A program made the position numbers and the translations under genes. Positions 21,009 to 32,759 of a stretch of 64,000 bases of DNA are shown in pieces. Below the pieces are notes generated by a model, which searched no databases, was not told the origin of the DNA, and worked only from the letters and a program-made list of their open reading frames with translations. Each line of letters opens with the position of its first letter. Position 1 is the first letter of the stretch. Source of the DNA: Megamerina dolium (lineage: Eukaryota > Arthropoda > Insecta > Diptera > Megamerinidae); NCBI GenBank assembly GCA_963854835.1, contig OY978525.1, positions 58,163,855 through 58,227,854 on the forward strand, in the 5' to 3' direction.

Positions 21009-22225
21009 TTACTCGGGCGTTTCGGCCGGTGATAATATAAGATTGGTTAGCTCGATTCTGATAGATATTGTGTTTCCGCGTCCAAGATCTCGATAACTGT
21101 ATCGTTGTGTATTTTGCCTTCTGTTCTTGAAGTATAGTATAATATTTTGACCACCAGTTGCGTCAGTGCAACTATTGATGAATTTGGAAATTGCATCATT
21201 TAGTGTGTTGAATTGTCCTGATTCCATGATTAACTTGACTTTTTCGTTTGTGCAGTTTTTGGTAATTGCAGAGACAGCGTGGTTTGTTGCGTATTTTTCT
21301 GCCAATGTGATCGTTAATCCATCTGTTATGTATGCGCTCTGACACTTTTTGTTAGTTCTTCTATTTCCTTGGCATAATTGTTTGCTGTTTTACTGCTTTG
21401 TTTTAAATTCATAATTTACGTGCGTATTTTTACTAAAATTACTGCTATTATGTCGTGGTCTTCCTTTAATGTTTCTAAGAGACTTAATGCGTCTGTAAAA
21501 GCTTGTAGGTTTTGAGGCTGACCGTCGAAATCTAGTATTATTTTCGTGGCTATACCCAGGAATTCAATTACTGTTTGAGGAATTTGTTGGCTTTCTATTT
21601 GTACATGGTTTCCTTCCTCTTCTTCAGACTCACTTCCTGATGGTTGATGGATTTCGAACTTTATTTCTTTATCTAGACACTTCTATTTGTAAGTCTATTC
21701 ACCTATATGACGCTACCTTAGGTATTTTGTCCCTTAGCTTCCAGTAAATTCTATTTGCTTCTTTCTTATGTTCCTGAGTGAGCTTGTCAAAGTTTACATG
21801 TAAAACTATTCTAATGTCATTTAGGCATGTAGTTAGTATTTTTAAATATCTTGCAGTTCTCTTTTGTTATTTTTATATTTTTATTTAAACATTTATGTGA
21901 CTTATTAAAAATTACCTTCTGGGTTTCAATTATTTTTAAAATTTGTTCCCATTTTCTTTCCATTACATACAAGTTTTCTAATTATTCTTTTTTTTCTTTA
22001 TTTATTTTATATATTCAAAATATTTATATGTTCTTATACTACTTATACCGAATTAATCATCCTTACACTTTCCTCTTCTGATGTATGATTTTTCGCGTCC
22101 TCTAAGGTTGGTTCCCTAGTCATCCCGATTATTGACCAAAATATTTTTAAGAAGTTTAGCGTTTTTATTGGTTTTTGTTCTTCTTTGCAAATTTTACTTT
22201 CATTATTTATTGGATCTGAATCCAT
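21009..22225 (-). pseudogene. Gypsy gag
   Basis: The likely start is MDSDPINNESKICKEEQKP at 22225. The frame is broken several times. Recognisable downstream pieces are NLKQSSKTANNYAKEIEELTK (capsid C-terminal region), LAEKYATNHAVSAITKN and NDAISKFINSC, which fit gag of gypsy elements without a clear zinc knuckle. The end runs to about 21009. Assignment rests partly on position, upstream of the protease on the same strand. Confidence 0.65.
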
Positions 22226-22347
22226 TTTAAAATTTAATTTTTTAATTCCTTTTTTTTTTTAATTTGCTGTGTAGATTGCGCTCTTGCAATATACTTTTTC
22301 TTCAATTGTTTCTGAGGAATTTTATATATAGTAAGTAGAAATTCAAC

Positions 22348-25300
22348 GTCTTCCTGGCACCCGCTAGGAGGCGGCTGAAGTGAGTGGCGAAAATCTCCTC
22401 GGTTAGAGGTTGTGCGTTGGGTTTGGGACCCGCCACATAAAAAACCCACCCAATGAAAAAAACAAATATGCCTCGGATAAGGACTACCGCTTTTGTTGAT
22501 GACCCCCGCAAACGAAAAAAGGACCACGATTTACGGATATGCACCTGGAATGTCCGATCCCTTTATAGGGAGGGTGCCTCTATCCAGCTGGTTGATGTCC
22601 TCGAAAAATACAGAGCTGACAGAGGAAATGCGATGGACAGGACAGGGCTGCTCCAAAAGAGCGTCCTGTGACATCTACTACAGTTGCCATGCTGAAAGGC
22701 ACGAATTAGGATGTGGATTTTTGGTCAGCAAGAGACTACGACATCTTGTCTCACAGTTCACGCCTGTGAACGAACGGCTGGCCACAATCCGCATAAAGGC
22801 AAACTTTTTCAACATCAGCCTTATATGTGCCCACGCTCCGACGGATGAGAAGGACAATGTGACCAAGGAGAGCTTCTTTCAGCGCCTCGAAGAAGCTTAT
22901 GACCGCTGCCCCCGCCACGATATCAAAATCGTGCTTGGCGACTTTAATGTCAGGGTGGGCAAGGAAGGTACCTTTGGTCCAACTGTCGGAAAATTCAGCC
23001 TCCACCAGAACACCTCCGATAACGGAATGAGGCTGATCGACTTCGCCGCAGTACAAAACATGGTAATTGGTTTTACCAGATTCCAGCATCTCGACATCCA
23101 CAAAGCGACATGGCTGTCTCCAGATCAACGTACAAGAAACCAAATTGATCATGTGGTGATTGACGGAAGGCATGCTTCCAGTGTGATGGACGTGAAATCG
23201 ATCCGTGGTGCCAACATCGACTCGGATGCAGCTAAGGTGCGCACACGTTTATGTGTCGCAAATAACAAGAGAAGTCCCACACAGAGAAAGCTCGACGTCA
23301 GTAAGCTGCGATCACCAGAAACAGCAGATGCATTTGCCACTCGACTATCGGATCTGCTTATGCAGAACACTCCCCCACTTGATGACACATGCGCACGGTG
23401 GACACATATATCCCACTCCATGACTACTGCTGCCGAGGAGGTAATCGGTTACTACCGGCCTCTGAGGAATAAGTGGTATGATCAGGAGTGTCGCGACGCT
23501 ACCGCAGAGAAACACGCCGCCTACAGAAAAACCCTGCGTGCAGGCGTAACGCGAGCTGTTAAGGAGCGGTATAGAGAGAAAAGGAGTGCAGAGAGACGTC
23601 TTTTCAGGCGCAAGAAAAGAGAACAAGAAAGACGCGAGTGTGAGGAGATAGAGATGTGTACCGACAAGAATGAGACTCGAAAATCCTTTGAAAAGATCAA
23701 GCGCCTGAGTGGAGGTTTAAATCTCGGAGCCTCTTCTTGTCGTGATGGAAATGGGAATGTGGTTACAGATGTCCAGAGTGTACTGAGCCTATAGAGGGAA
23801 CACTTCTCCACGTTACTGAATGGCGATGCTACGAACAATTCCGCCAGTGGAGGAGTTTGCCCGATAACCCCAATTACAGATGATGGTGTTGATATTCCAC
23901 CACCCGACTATGACGAGGTTGAAACGGCCATTTTAAGGCTGAAGAACAACAAAGCTGCAGGTGCTGATGGCCTGCCTGCCGAGTTGTTTAAGACCGGAGG
24001 CGATGAGCTGCTCACCCTCATGCACCAGCTCATAAGAAGAATATGGTCGGATGAAAGCATGCCTGATGATTGGAGGCTCAGTGTTCTCTGTCCTGTACAT
24101 AAAAAAGGAGACCCCACAATTTGCGCCAACTACCGTGGAATAAGTTTCCTGAGCATCGCGTACAAGGTTCTATCGAGCGTACGTGTGAAAGGTTGAAGCC
24201 TATGCTCAGCAACCTGATTGGACCTTATCAGTGTGGCTTTAGACCTGGTAAATCCACCATCGACCAGATTTTCACACTGCGCCAAATCCTGGAGAAGACC
24301 CAAGAAAAACAGATCGACACACACCACCTATTTGTTGATTATAAAGCCGCTTTCGACAGTCCGGTAAGGGATTACCTCTACGCAACAATGTCTGAGTTCG
24401 GTATTCCTGCAAAGCTCATACGACTTTGTAGAATGACACTGCATAACTCCCGTTGTGCAGTGAAAATTGGGAAGGACCTCTCCGCACCGTTTAATACCGA
24501 ACGGGGTTTCAGACAAGGTGACTCGTTATCGTGCGACTTCTTCAATCTTATTATGGAGAAAATAATACGAGTTGCTGATCTACGACATAATGGCACTATC
24601 TTCAACAAAAGTGTCATGCTGTTAGCGTATGCCGACGATATTGACATAATCGGCATGAACACGCGAGCAGTCAGTGCAGCATTCTCAGAATTGGAAAGAG
24701 AGTCGCGTCGGATGGGTCTCACGGTAAACGAGGGCAAGACGAAGTATCTAATGTCAACAAACAAAGAGTCCCGGCGTCTTGGACAGCACGTCACTGTTGA
24801 CAACTACGTTTTTGAAGTAGTAAGGGACTTTGTCTATCTTGGAACCAGCATTAACAGCAGTAATGACGTCAGCTTGGATATCATGCGTAGGATAACTCTT
24901 GCTAACAGGTGTTACTTTGGGCTGAGTAAGCAATTGAGAAGTCGAGCCTCCTCTCGAAGAACGAAAACTACACTCTACAAGTCTCTCATCATGCCTGTCC
25001 TAACATATGGCGCTGAAGCCTGGACAATTTCCACCTCGGATGAGCGAATACTTTGAGTTTTCGAGAGAAAAGTCCTACGCAAGATCTTTGGACCTATTTG
25101 CGTTGGTGGCGAGTACCGAATAAGGTACAACCATGAGATGTACGAGCTGTATGCCGATATTGACATAGTAAAGCGCATCAAAATCCAGCGGCTGCGCTAG
25201 CTAGGTCATGTCGAGCGAATGGAAGAACACGCTCCAGCTAAGAAGGTGTTATATTCGGAACCCGCTGGAGGACGACGCAAAAGAGGAAGACCAAACCTCC

Positions 25301-25448
25301 GGTGGAAAGACCAAGTACTGGAGAACCTGATGGCGCTTGGAATTTCTAACTGGCGCCAGCTAGCGAAGAACAGAGATGGCTGGCGAAGCATGTTATTTTC
25401 GGCCTAAATCGATATTCGGTTGTTATGGCTACATAAGTAAGTAAGTAA
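22348..25448 (+). mobile_element. RTE-type LINE, near full length
   Basis: 3101-bp non-LTR retrotransposon with a GC-rich leader, an endonuclease-RT frame and a GTAA-repeat tail. A 17-bp target duplication GTAAGTAGAAATTCAAC is present at 22331-22347 and 25449-25465; the first few bases may belong to the tail. Short tandem-repeat tails are typical of RTE elements. At least five other fragments of the family are in the window (36700, 43790, 51489, 61490 and 62690). It is inserted in the leader of the gypsy element. Confidence 0.9.
22453..25407 (+). pseudogene. RTE-type endonuclease-reverse transcriptase
   Basis: APE-type endonuclease: DLRICTWNVRSLYREGA, then a small deletion and frame change near 22620, EMRWTGQGCSKRA, IKIVLGDFNVRVG, and RNQIDHVVIDGRH. 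RT: NNKAAGADGLPAELFK, LSVLCPVHKKGDP, frame change near 24190, GPYQCGFRPGKSTIDQI, HHLFVDYKAAFDS (motif A), FRQGDSLSCDFFN (motif B), LLAYADDIDIIGM (YADD). C-terminal part: RGRPNLRWKDQVLEN, ending at 25407. In-frame stops at 23792 (TAG), 25054 (TGA) and 25198 (TAG) and two frame changes kill it. The polymerase active site itself is intact. Confidence 0.92.
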
Positions 25449-25848
25449 GTAAGTAGAAATTCAACTACCATGAATACGGGGGGTAAATGGTTGAGTGATG
25501 CGAAGTGTTATACACTGATAAGGTCGCTGTCTCCAGTTAGGACCTCTAGACTCTCCTCATCAATTTTCTGCTCTCACCTGCATGTGGTGCCCCCTGCTAA
25601 TCCTAGCAACCTTACATGAGATTGGGTAACCAACCCCAATGGATTGTGTGGTAGGAGACAGACGAGAGTTAGAAGACCGTTGCTTCAACAACGGGCGGAA
25701 GGAGTAAACCCTCTTAGTATAAAAAATCTCCCCTAACCCAGGGTGTTATGCGACCCGTGCCGAGTGGGTGAGTTTGGCAGCCAGGGGATTACGTTAGGCT
25801 GTCTTTGCACGGAGCCATCCTTATACCAGGCCGCCTCACTAAGTAACG

Positions 25849-26866
25849 GTGGCCTTGCCATGGTATGGGGCGCTGCCATGGTCGACTGGAGATTTCCCCG
25901 TTTATCCTGTGGGTCACAGCACACTAGTAACTAATCAACCAGTAAAAGCCACTGGGGCCAAGGGGCCCAAGCGTAAAACCACACAACCATCCTTGTATAA
26001 ACAGTACCAGCGGGCTCTGCATATCCTCGGTAGGATAAGCAAAAACGAGGCCGCTGGTACTGTTCATCCCAAGGATGAGGATGACAAGATTAGGTATGGA
26101 AAGGTGGTCCAAGATTACAAGGAGTACTTGGCCAAAAAACCCAGGACAAACGAGGCGACAAAGCAGTGTTGCTGTCCGTCCCCCAAAAACTGCTCTTAAA
26201 CCGCGTAGCTACACCGAGGTAGCACGTGATCATTTACAGATCACGTTGGTGGATGAGACCACTGGCCGTGGGAAGCCTGTGCTGGACAAGTGGGGCGAAA
26301 TCGAGGCACGGCTGTCTCGAATCATAGTCGATCACGTAATGGCAAACCCGGAGGGTGAGCCACCACGTTTCGATTCAGCGGAGGTTGTCCGCGGTTATAG
26401 GGTCATCAAATGTGGCGATCAGGACTCCCTAACATTCCTTAACGACGCGGTTGCCAAAATCCAAGATGCGTGGGAAGGCTTGAGGCTCAAGACCATCCAA
26501 GCCAGCGAGATACCTCGCCGGCCCAGAGCGCGTATATGGATACCAAACATGGAGTTTGATGGCAACCAGCTGATTAAATATCTACAGGTACACAATCGCG
26601 CTAATCCGATTACTGACTGGTCAGCCATCAAGGCGGAAGCTCCGCAAAAGAATAGTAAATCGTTTCTTCCGTTCATTACAGAAGAGAGCCTTGAACCGCT
26701 AGAGAAAGAGGAGAATAAACTTTGGTTCGGCATGCGGCATGCCAAATTAAAAATATTCCGCTCTGCGAACCCGGAGGAAGAGCAGGAGGACATAGCCGAG
26801 GGCGCCGTAAAGCTGTTGGAAGGGGTGCAGCTGGACGACGCCACCGAAACAAACACCGTCGTCTAA
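25849..26866 (+). pseudogene. LOA ORF1 (gag-like RNA-binding protein)
   Basis: N-terminal part in one frame (LGRISKNEAAGTVHPKDEDD, stop at 26199). The main part is in a second frame: KTALKPRSYTEVARDHLQIT, VDHVMANPEGEPPRF, DSLTFLNDAVAKIQDAWEGL, RRPRARIWIPNMEFDG, KLWFGMRHAKLKIF, ending ETNTVV at 26866. The middle resembles the DUF4780-type domain common in ORF1 of these LINEs. ORF1 proteins bind the element RNA. One frameshift at about 26150-26190 separates the halves. Confidence 0.8.
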
Positions 26867-26869
26867 CCA

Positions 26870-29800
26870 TGGTCATCAAGGTTGTCCAAATTAACTTGCA
26901 GCACTCTCGGGCTGCTACGGACAACCTTGACGTCTTCCTGGTGGAGGAGGACGTGGATATAGCCATTATCCAGGAACCCTGAGTGCGGGGCACCGAGATC
27001 AAAGGGTTTCCGGGAAAACCCTACAACGTATTGTAGCAAAAAAACACCTAAATGTTTTTCTAACCCCATTATACAGTTCACAGGATGTAACGGTTGCTGA
27101 CCTAGTGGCTGACGGTGTCACGCTATGGGTCGCATCAGTATATATGACACATGAAAAACCTGCGCCGCCTGAGGAGGTCAGCAGACTAGCGCAAGAAAGT
27201 GGTAACAGGACCCTTCTTCTCGGGTGCGACGCCAATGCCAGGCACGCATTATGGGGCAGCTCCGAGACTAATGAACGAGGTGAGTCTTTATTTAACTTTT
27301 TAATAAATAAAAACTTTGTAGTATGCAACGGAGGTGACACCCCCACTTTCACCTTTCCAAGCTCGGAGCAGTATGATGGATGGACGGAATTGTTGGATGT
27401 CATTCTGTTATCGGATGGCGATGTGATAGGGGTTAAAAATTGGAGAGTTTCCAGCGAAAACTCCTTCTCGGATCATAGCTGGATACTCTACGACCCACCC
27501 TTGCTTCACCGTAATCCGCATAGAACTAACTGGGCACGGTTTGAAAAATTTGTTAGAAATAGAATAGGAGGGGCTCTCATTCATAGAATAACATCCATTG
27601 AGTCGCTAAACAGTAGGGTCGAAACATTAGAAAAAGCTTTCTGTAAGGCCTTTAAAATGTCGTGCCCACTGAAATATAGCAAAAAAACCTTCCCCCATTG
27701 GTGGAGCCTGGAACTGTCGGAACTAAGGAAGAAAGCAAGAGCGGATTACAACACCATCTACTCCACTGGAAATTGGCAATTGTGCAAACAAGGCCGGCGG
27801 CTGTACAAGAAAGCTATTAGGAGCGCTAAAAAGGAGGGCTGGAGAGAATTCTGCTCGTCTGTTGAATCTACCAAAGATTCAGCTAGGCTAAGCCGTATCT
27901 TGTCCAAAGACCATTCGAGTGCTTCTTAGATTAAGAAGCAAGATGGAACTTGGGCGGAAACGGCAGAAGAATCCTTAGAATTACTCTTAAACACACATTT
28001 TCCGGGATGCAGTCAATACGAAAGTAGCAGTAGTATGACTGAGCGGCGCTCTTACGAGTCACTGCATCTAACAAATGAAATAGTAACGAACGAAAAAATT
28101 GCATGGGCAATTAAAAGTTTTTCACCCTTGAAGTCACCAGGTCCGGACGGGATCATGCCCAAAATGTTACAGGTAACACTGGACTGTGTGCTCCCGTGGC
28201 TGGTGCAAATCTTCAAAGCGTGTCTGAACCTGAAATATGTACCTACTAGCTGGAGGCTAGTAAAGGTGGTCTTCATACCAAAGGTTGGCAAGAGAGGACA
28301 TGAATCAGCGAAGGACTTCACACCCATCAGTCTAACCTCTTTCGTATTAAAGACGTTTGAAAGGCTTCTGGATATATACTTAAGGAATTCTCTGGAGAAT
28401 TCCGTTATATACACTGCCCAACATGCATACCGAAAGGGGAAGTCGACAGAAACGGCTTTCCATGAGGTAGTGCAAACAATAGAGGGATCTCTGGACAACA
28501 AACAATACACCATGGCTACCTTCTTGGACATAGAGGGTGCATTCAACAATGTTAGGACAGAATCTATCAAACAGGCGTTGATAGAAATAGGAGTGGACAA
28601 CTGTGTTACAGATTGGATTATTTCTATGGTAGTGACTAGGGTCATAAGTGCTAACATGGGCAATATCTCAATAACAAAGATAGTCAAAAGTAAACCCCAC
28701 AAAGGGGGGTGATTTCCCCACTTCTTTGGCTATGCGTAATAAACAACATCCTAATAAAACTGAATATAGGGGGTGTCAAAGCGGTGGCGTATGCCGATGA
28801 TGTGGTGTTAATGGTGTCCGAACCGTGCCCTAGCACGATCAGTGGGATCACGCAAAGAGCGTTAGACGAGCTCAGCTCTTGGGTTATCAGGTGTGGCCTA
28901 AGGCTGAATCCGGATAAAACAGTTCTGATGCTTTTCACCAACAGAATCAAAATACCCAAATTTGACTTGCCTAAATTAAACCATCAAACCTTAACTCTTT
29001 CTTCCAATGCTAAATACTTGGGGATTATCTTGGACTCCAAGTTTAGCTGGAGGTTAAATACTGAAAACCGAGTAAAGAAGACCTGCATTGCCCTCTATAC
29101 CTGCAAAAGAGTAATTGGTAGGAAATGGGGTCTCCAACCAAAACTTACTTTATGGTTGTACAAAGCGGTTGTACACCCAATCTTATCGTATGGCTCGGTT
29201 GTTTGGTGGAAAGCCTTGGAAAAAGGCCTACACCACTAATAAACTTAGCAGTATACAAAGGTCAGCATGTGCAGCGGTAGTCGGAGCTATAAAGTCGTGT
29301 CGCGGGGATCCTCTTAACGTTCTGACACACATGCTCCCTATTGATCTATACATCAAGAAAACGGCAACCATGACCGCAGTGAGGCTAAAGGAAGCAGGTC
29401 ACAGGAGAGAACCTACGGACAAGGATGCATACTAACTAGAGAAATGCAATATTCTTCTGACAGGACAGACTACATCATCCCGAAGATGAATTTCAATAGA
29501 CATTTCACGGTAGTTTTTCCTTCGAGGAAGGATTGGACTAAGGGATGTCTGTTAAACAGCTTTGACACCACAATCTACACGGACGGCTCCAAAATTGATT
29601 GTGGCGTAGGGGCAGGAATATATTCTGAGAGATTAAAAGTGGACAAGTCTGTGCGCCTCTTCAACCTGTCTAGCGTATTCCAGGCGGAAGTGTTTGCAAT
29701 CGGGGAAGCTTGTAGGATATTAATCGCAAACTTCAGATTCAAGCTCAATATAGCTATAATATCGGACAACCAAGCTGCAATTCAGGCCTTGAACTCAGCA

Positions 29801-30403
29801 GTCTTATCATCCTTCCTAGTGGAACAAAGCAGAAGGAGTCTCAATACACTCAGCGAACGGCACAACGTTTCATTGATCTGGGTTCCGGGACACCGGAACA
29901 TAGAAGGAAAGGAAAAAGCCGACGAACTGGCAAGAAGCGGATCTGCAATGCAAGAGGCTCTTGCAGAACCGGTGTTTATACCGCTGAGTGTAGCTAAAAG
30001 AACTATCAACACAAAATATCTACAAATAGCGGATTGTAGGTGGAAAAGTCTTACGAAGTGTAAGACTAGTAGATCACTTTGGCCTATATACAATCCTAAA
30101 CAAACAACACTACTGATAAACAGGAATCGAAAAGATATCTCTAGATTGACGGCAGTCATTACTGGCTTCTGGCTCATAGGAGAACAGGCGGCCAAAATGG
30201 GGATGTCCCACAATGGCTTCTGCCACAGCTGTAACCAAGTGGAAGAAAAGGAAACGGTCTTCCACTTCCTGTGTAAATGCCCTACCCTTTGGAAGCAGAG
30301 AATGAACACCCTAGGTAAACCACTCTTCAATAGTATTGAGGAGCTGGCGGAAATAAACATCAACAACCTCCTAAGGTTTCTAAACAGCACGAACTGGATC
30401 TAA
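26870..30403 (+). pseudogene. LOA ORF2: endonuclease, reverse transcriptase, RNase H
   Basis: Starts 3 bases after ORF1 (MVIKVVQINLQHSRAA). Endonuclease: DIAIIQEP then TGA for Trp, LGCDANARHALWGSS, NSFSDHSWI. RT: SPGPDGIMPKMLQ, VKVVFIPKVGKRG, FLDIEGAFNNVRT (motif A), a G-run frame break at 28703-28708 in the KGGVISPLLW region (motif B), AVAYADDVVLMVS (YADD). RNase H: IYTDGSKIDCGVGAG, FQAEVFAIGEA, IISDNQAAI, WVPGHRNIEGKEKADELA, so all four acidic positions remain. A C-terminal Cys-His motif CHSCNQVEEKETVFHFLC follows. Frame breaks near 27030-27100, 27927, 28703, 29237 and 29433. Confidence 0.92.
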
Positions 30404-30602
30404 CCGTGCTGCCCACACAAACAACTTAACGAACAGTTGGAAACGAGGTTGTGGTAACAAAACGGTGCGTAAGCGCTATTTGGACTCATGGATGAGTCAC
30501 CACTTCAACCAACCAACCAACCATGAATACAGTACATTTATTACATTCGCACTGGGATATTCAACTTTAGATTGTGTTTTTCCCATTGGTGCGAATGATA
30601 TA

Positions 30603-32252
30603 CAGTGGCTCACAGCTTATTTCGTACAGTGTATATATTTTTATGTACATGGCTGTAACATCGAAACTAAAAAACTTATCGATAAGTTTTGAATGTAGAT
30701 GTCTGTGTATGTGTTTAGTAAACCTAATAAGAAAACGGGGAACCCCAAAAATTGTTCTTTTTGTCATGCAAGAGAGAAAAACTATTGATCAGCTGATTTT
30801 CAGCTCACATCTTATTTCGTACACAAACTTCAATGTAAGTAAGTTTCATTCTGCCGCGCAGTTACAAAGTTTTTTTGAATTGTATGAGTTTTTGGACCTT
30901 TTTAACTATTATAACAATTTTTATTATTATTATTTTAAATAGTTAAAGTGCTGTAAATTAAACATTTAGCGTTATGGGCGTCGTACAACGATGGAACAGG
31001 GTAAACTGGTAATTAACCATTTTAGGAAAGGTCAGAGTGTGCGAAAAATTGCTGAAATGACAAATTTAAGTGCCTCAACTGTCCAATACATCATTCCACG
31101 CTTCGTTCGCGAAAATCGGTTGGAGAACAAGGGCAGAGAAGCACCTAATAAGATTTTCAACGCATCAGACGAGCGTTATATTGTACGAAAAATTAAGAAA
31201 AATCCAAAGTTATCCGCTCCGAAGTTGGCTGCAGAGGTTCAGCGTGAAATAGGAAATCATCCAGTGCTGAAACTGTCCGACGTGTGCTGCGCAATCATGA
31301 CTTGAACGGTCGAGTAGCCCGAAAGAAACCATTCATTTCAAAAATGAATATACAACGCCGACTTGACTCCGCCAAAGAGCATATTATTAAGACTCCTGCG
31401 TTCTGGAATACCGTTATTTTCGCGGATGAGTCTAAGTTTAATATTTTTGGTTCGGACGGAATGTCATATGTTTGGCGTAAAGCGAATACCGAGCTAAACA
31501 AGGAGAACCTTAAGCCCACAGTGAAGCATGGTGGCGGTAGCGTGATGGTTTGGGCCTGTATGTCAGCAGCCGGAGTAGGTGAATTGGTTTTTATTGAGGG
31601 GACAATGGACAAAATGAAGTACCTCGAGATTCTGAAAAACAATTTACTTCAAAGTGCAGACAAACTGGATTTGCGGGAAGAATTTCGGTACTACCAAGAT
31701 AATGACCCAAAACATAAATCTGGAATTGTGCAATCTTGGCTTATTTGGAACTGCCCACACTTGATGTCTCCACCACCACAGTCACCTGACATGAATGTGA
31801 TTGAAAATCTTTGGTCTATTTTGGACAATAAAATAAGAACACACAAGATTTCTAATAAGCAAGACCTAAAGAAGGTACTGATGGAGGAATGGAAAAAAAT
31901 CACACCAGACATCACTCAAAAATTGGTGGATTCAATGCCAAATAGACTCCAGGCTATCATTAACGCTAAGGGATGTCATACTAAATATTAAAATCAACTT
32001 ACTTTGTTTTTAGTTTGAACTTAAAGAGACTGTACGAAATAAGCTGTGACATGAATTTTCCTATTTTATTCTTATTTTATTTTTTTATAGTGTCAAACAC
32101 TAAAATTTTGAAAAAGTAAATTTTGGAAAATAAAAAACAAACCTTCCTTTCAAAAATGGCATTTATATTTTGTTCAAATTTTTGCAATATTAGGAATTAC
32201 GACTGCAGCAATTTTTAAACTGTCACTGTACGAAATAAGCTGGGAGCCACTG
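30603..32252 (+). mobile_element. Tc1-like transposon with IR/DR ends
   Basis: 1650 bp, flanked by TA (30601-30602, 32253-32254). The outer ends read CAGTGGCTCACAGCTTATTT at the left and the complement of CAGTGGCTCCCAGCTTATTT at the right. Inner copies of the GCTTATTTCGTAC motif occur at about 30805-30822 (left) and 32032-32049 (right), giving the inverted-repeat/direct-repeat layout in which each end carries two transposase sites. It is inserted in the gypsy leader and is the best-preserved transposon in the window. Confidence 0.93.
30991..31991 (+). pseudogene. Tc1-like transposase, one frame break
   Basis: Start MEQGKLVINHFRKGQSVRK; paired-like helix-turn-helix regions IAEMTNLSASTVQYII and KNPKLSAPKLAAEV. 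A one-step frame change at about 31262-31285 (NHPVLKLSDV, stop at 31305) leads to VLRNHDLNGRVARKK and the catalytic domain: VIFADESKFNIFG (first Asp), KHGGGSVMVWACMS, RYYQDNDPKHKSG (second Asp), QSPDMNVIENLWSIL (Glu). The second Asp and the Glu are separated by 34 residues (DD34E) and all three catalytic residues are present. Stop at 31991. A start slightly upstream in another frame (MGVVQ, 30974) is possible if a second small indel is assumed. Confidence 0.9.
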
Positions 32253-32353
32253 TACAACTTATTGAAATTTTAATTTTTATTTATTTCTTCAACAAATTTA
32301 AATTTTTATTTATTTCTCCATAAATATCTTATTTTTAATATTTTAGTTATTAA

Positions 32354-32740
32354 TTAAAAATAAAAAATCTTAAGAAGGTAACGGCGAAATTCTCCACGGT
32401 TACCACTTGATGAAGGTGCCCACTGTAATAAGGCACTCTCTTTGTTGAAATAATAATAAAAAAAAATATTTTTATATTTTCTTTGTAATTTCCTCAACTC
32501 CCAGTATTTTTGTTGAAGTTTTATCGATACGTCACACAGTGGTGGAGTATCAGTTGATAACTGTCGTCGTAAATGTGCTAGCTGCCATCTTAGCCTAGCC
32601 TGTTGTCCACCTCGTCGTTTTGGTTTTGCATTTTTTGGTATACTGGTTAGTTCTTTCTCTAGTTTCTTCTGTTGTCTCTCTCTGTATTCTTTGATGGTCA
32701 ACCTTTTTGGGCCGCACTCCGGTTGACGTTGCTCATTCAT
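32354..32740 (-). CDS. Small basic ORF in the gypsy leader
   Basis: Open frame of 128 codons on the minus strand, uninterrupted. The first two thirds is rich in Lys, Arg and Gln: LTIKEYRERQQKKLEKEL, then KRRGGQQARLRWQLAHLRRQL, a likely helical, nucleic-acid-binding type of sequence. The last third is low in information and ends YLLKIFYF. It lies between the 5' LTR (from 33305) and gag (22225) of the gypsy element once the insertions are removed, on the same strand. I do not recognise the family. It may be an upstream ORF of the element or a displaced gag N-terminus. Confidence 0.5.
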   Translation of the reverse strand: MNEQRQPECGPKRLTIKEYRERQQKKLEKELTSIPKNAKPKRRGGQQARLRWQLAHLRRQLSTDTPPLCDVSIKLQQKYWELRKLQRKYKNIFFYYYFNKESALLQWAPSSSGNRGEFRRYLLKIFYF

Positions 32741-32759
32741 TTTTATTTGCCATTTGTAA

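Larger units (their letters stand above)
25478..30519 (+). mobile_element. LOA-clade LINE, near full length
   Basis: 5042-bp non-LTR retrotransposon with an 11-bp target duplication ACCATGAATAC at 25467-25477 and 30520-30530. It has a GC-rich 5' UTR (25478-25848), ORF1, ORF2 (endonuclease, RT, RNase H) and an AACC-repeat tail. The RNase H after the RT places it with LOA-like elements. It lies only 12 bases to the right of the RTE insertion, in the gypsy leader. Confidence 0.9.
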
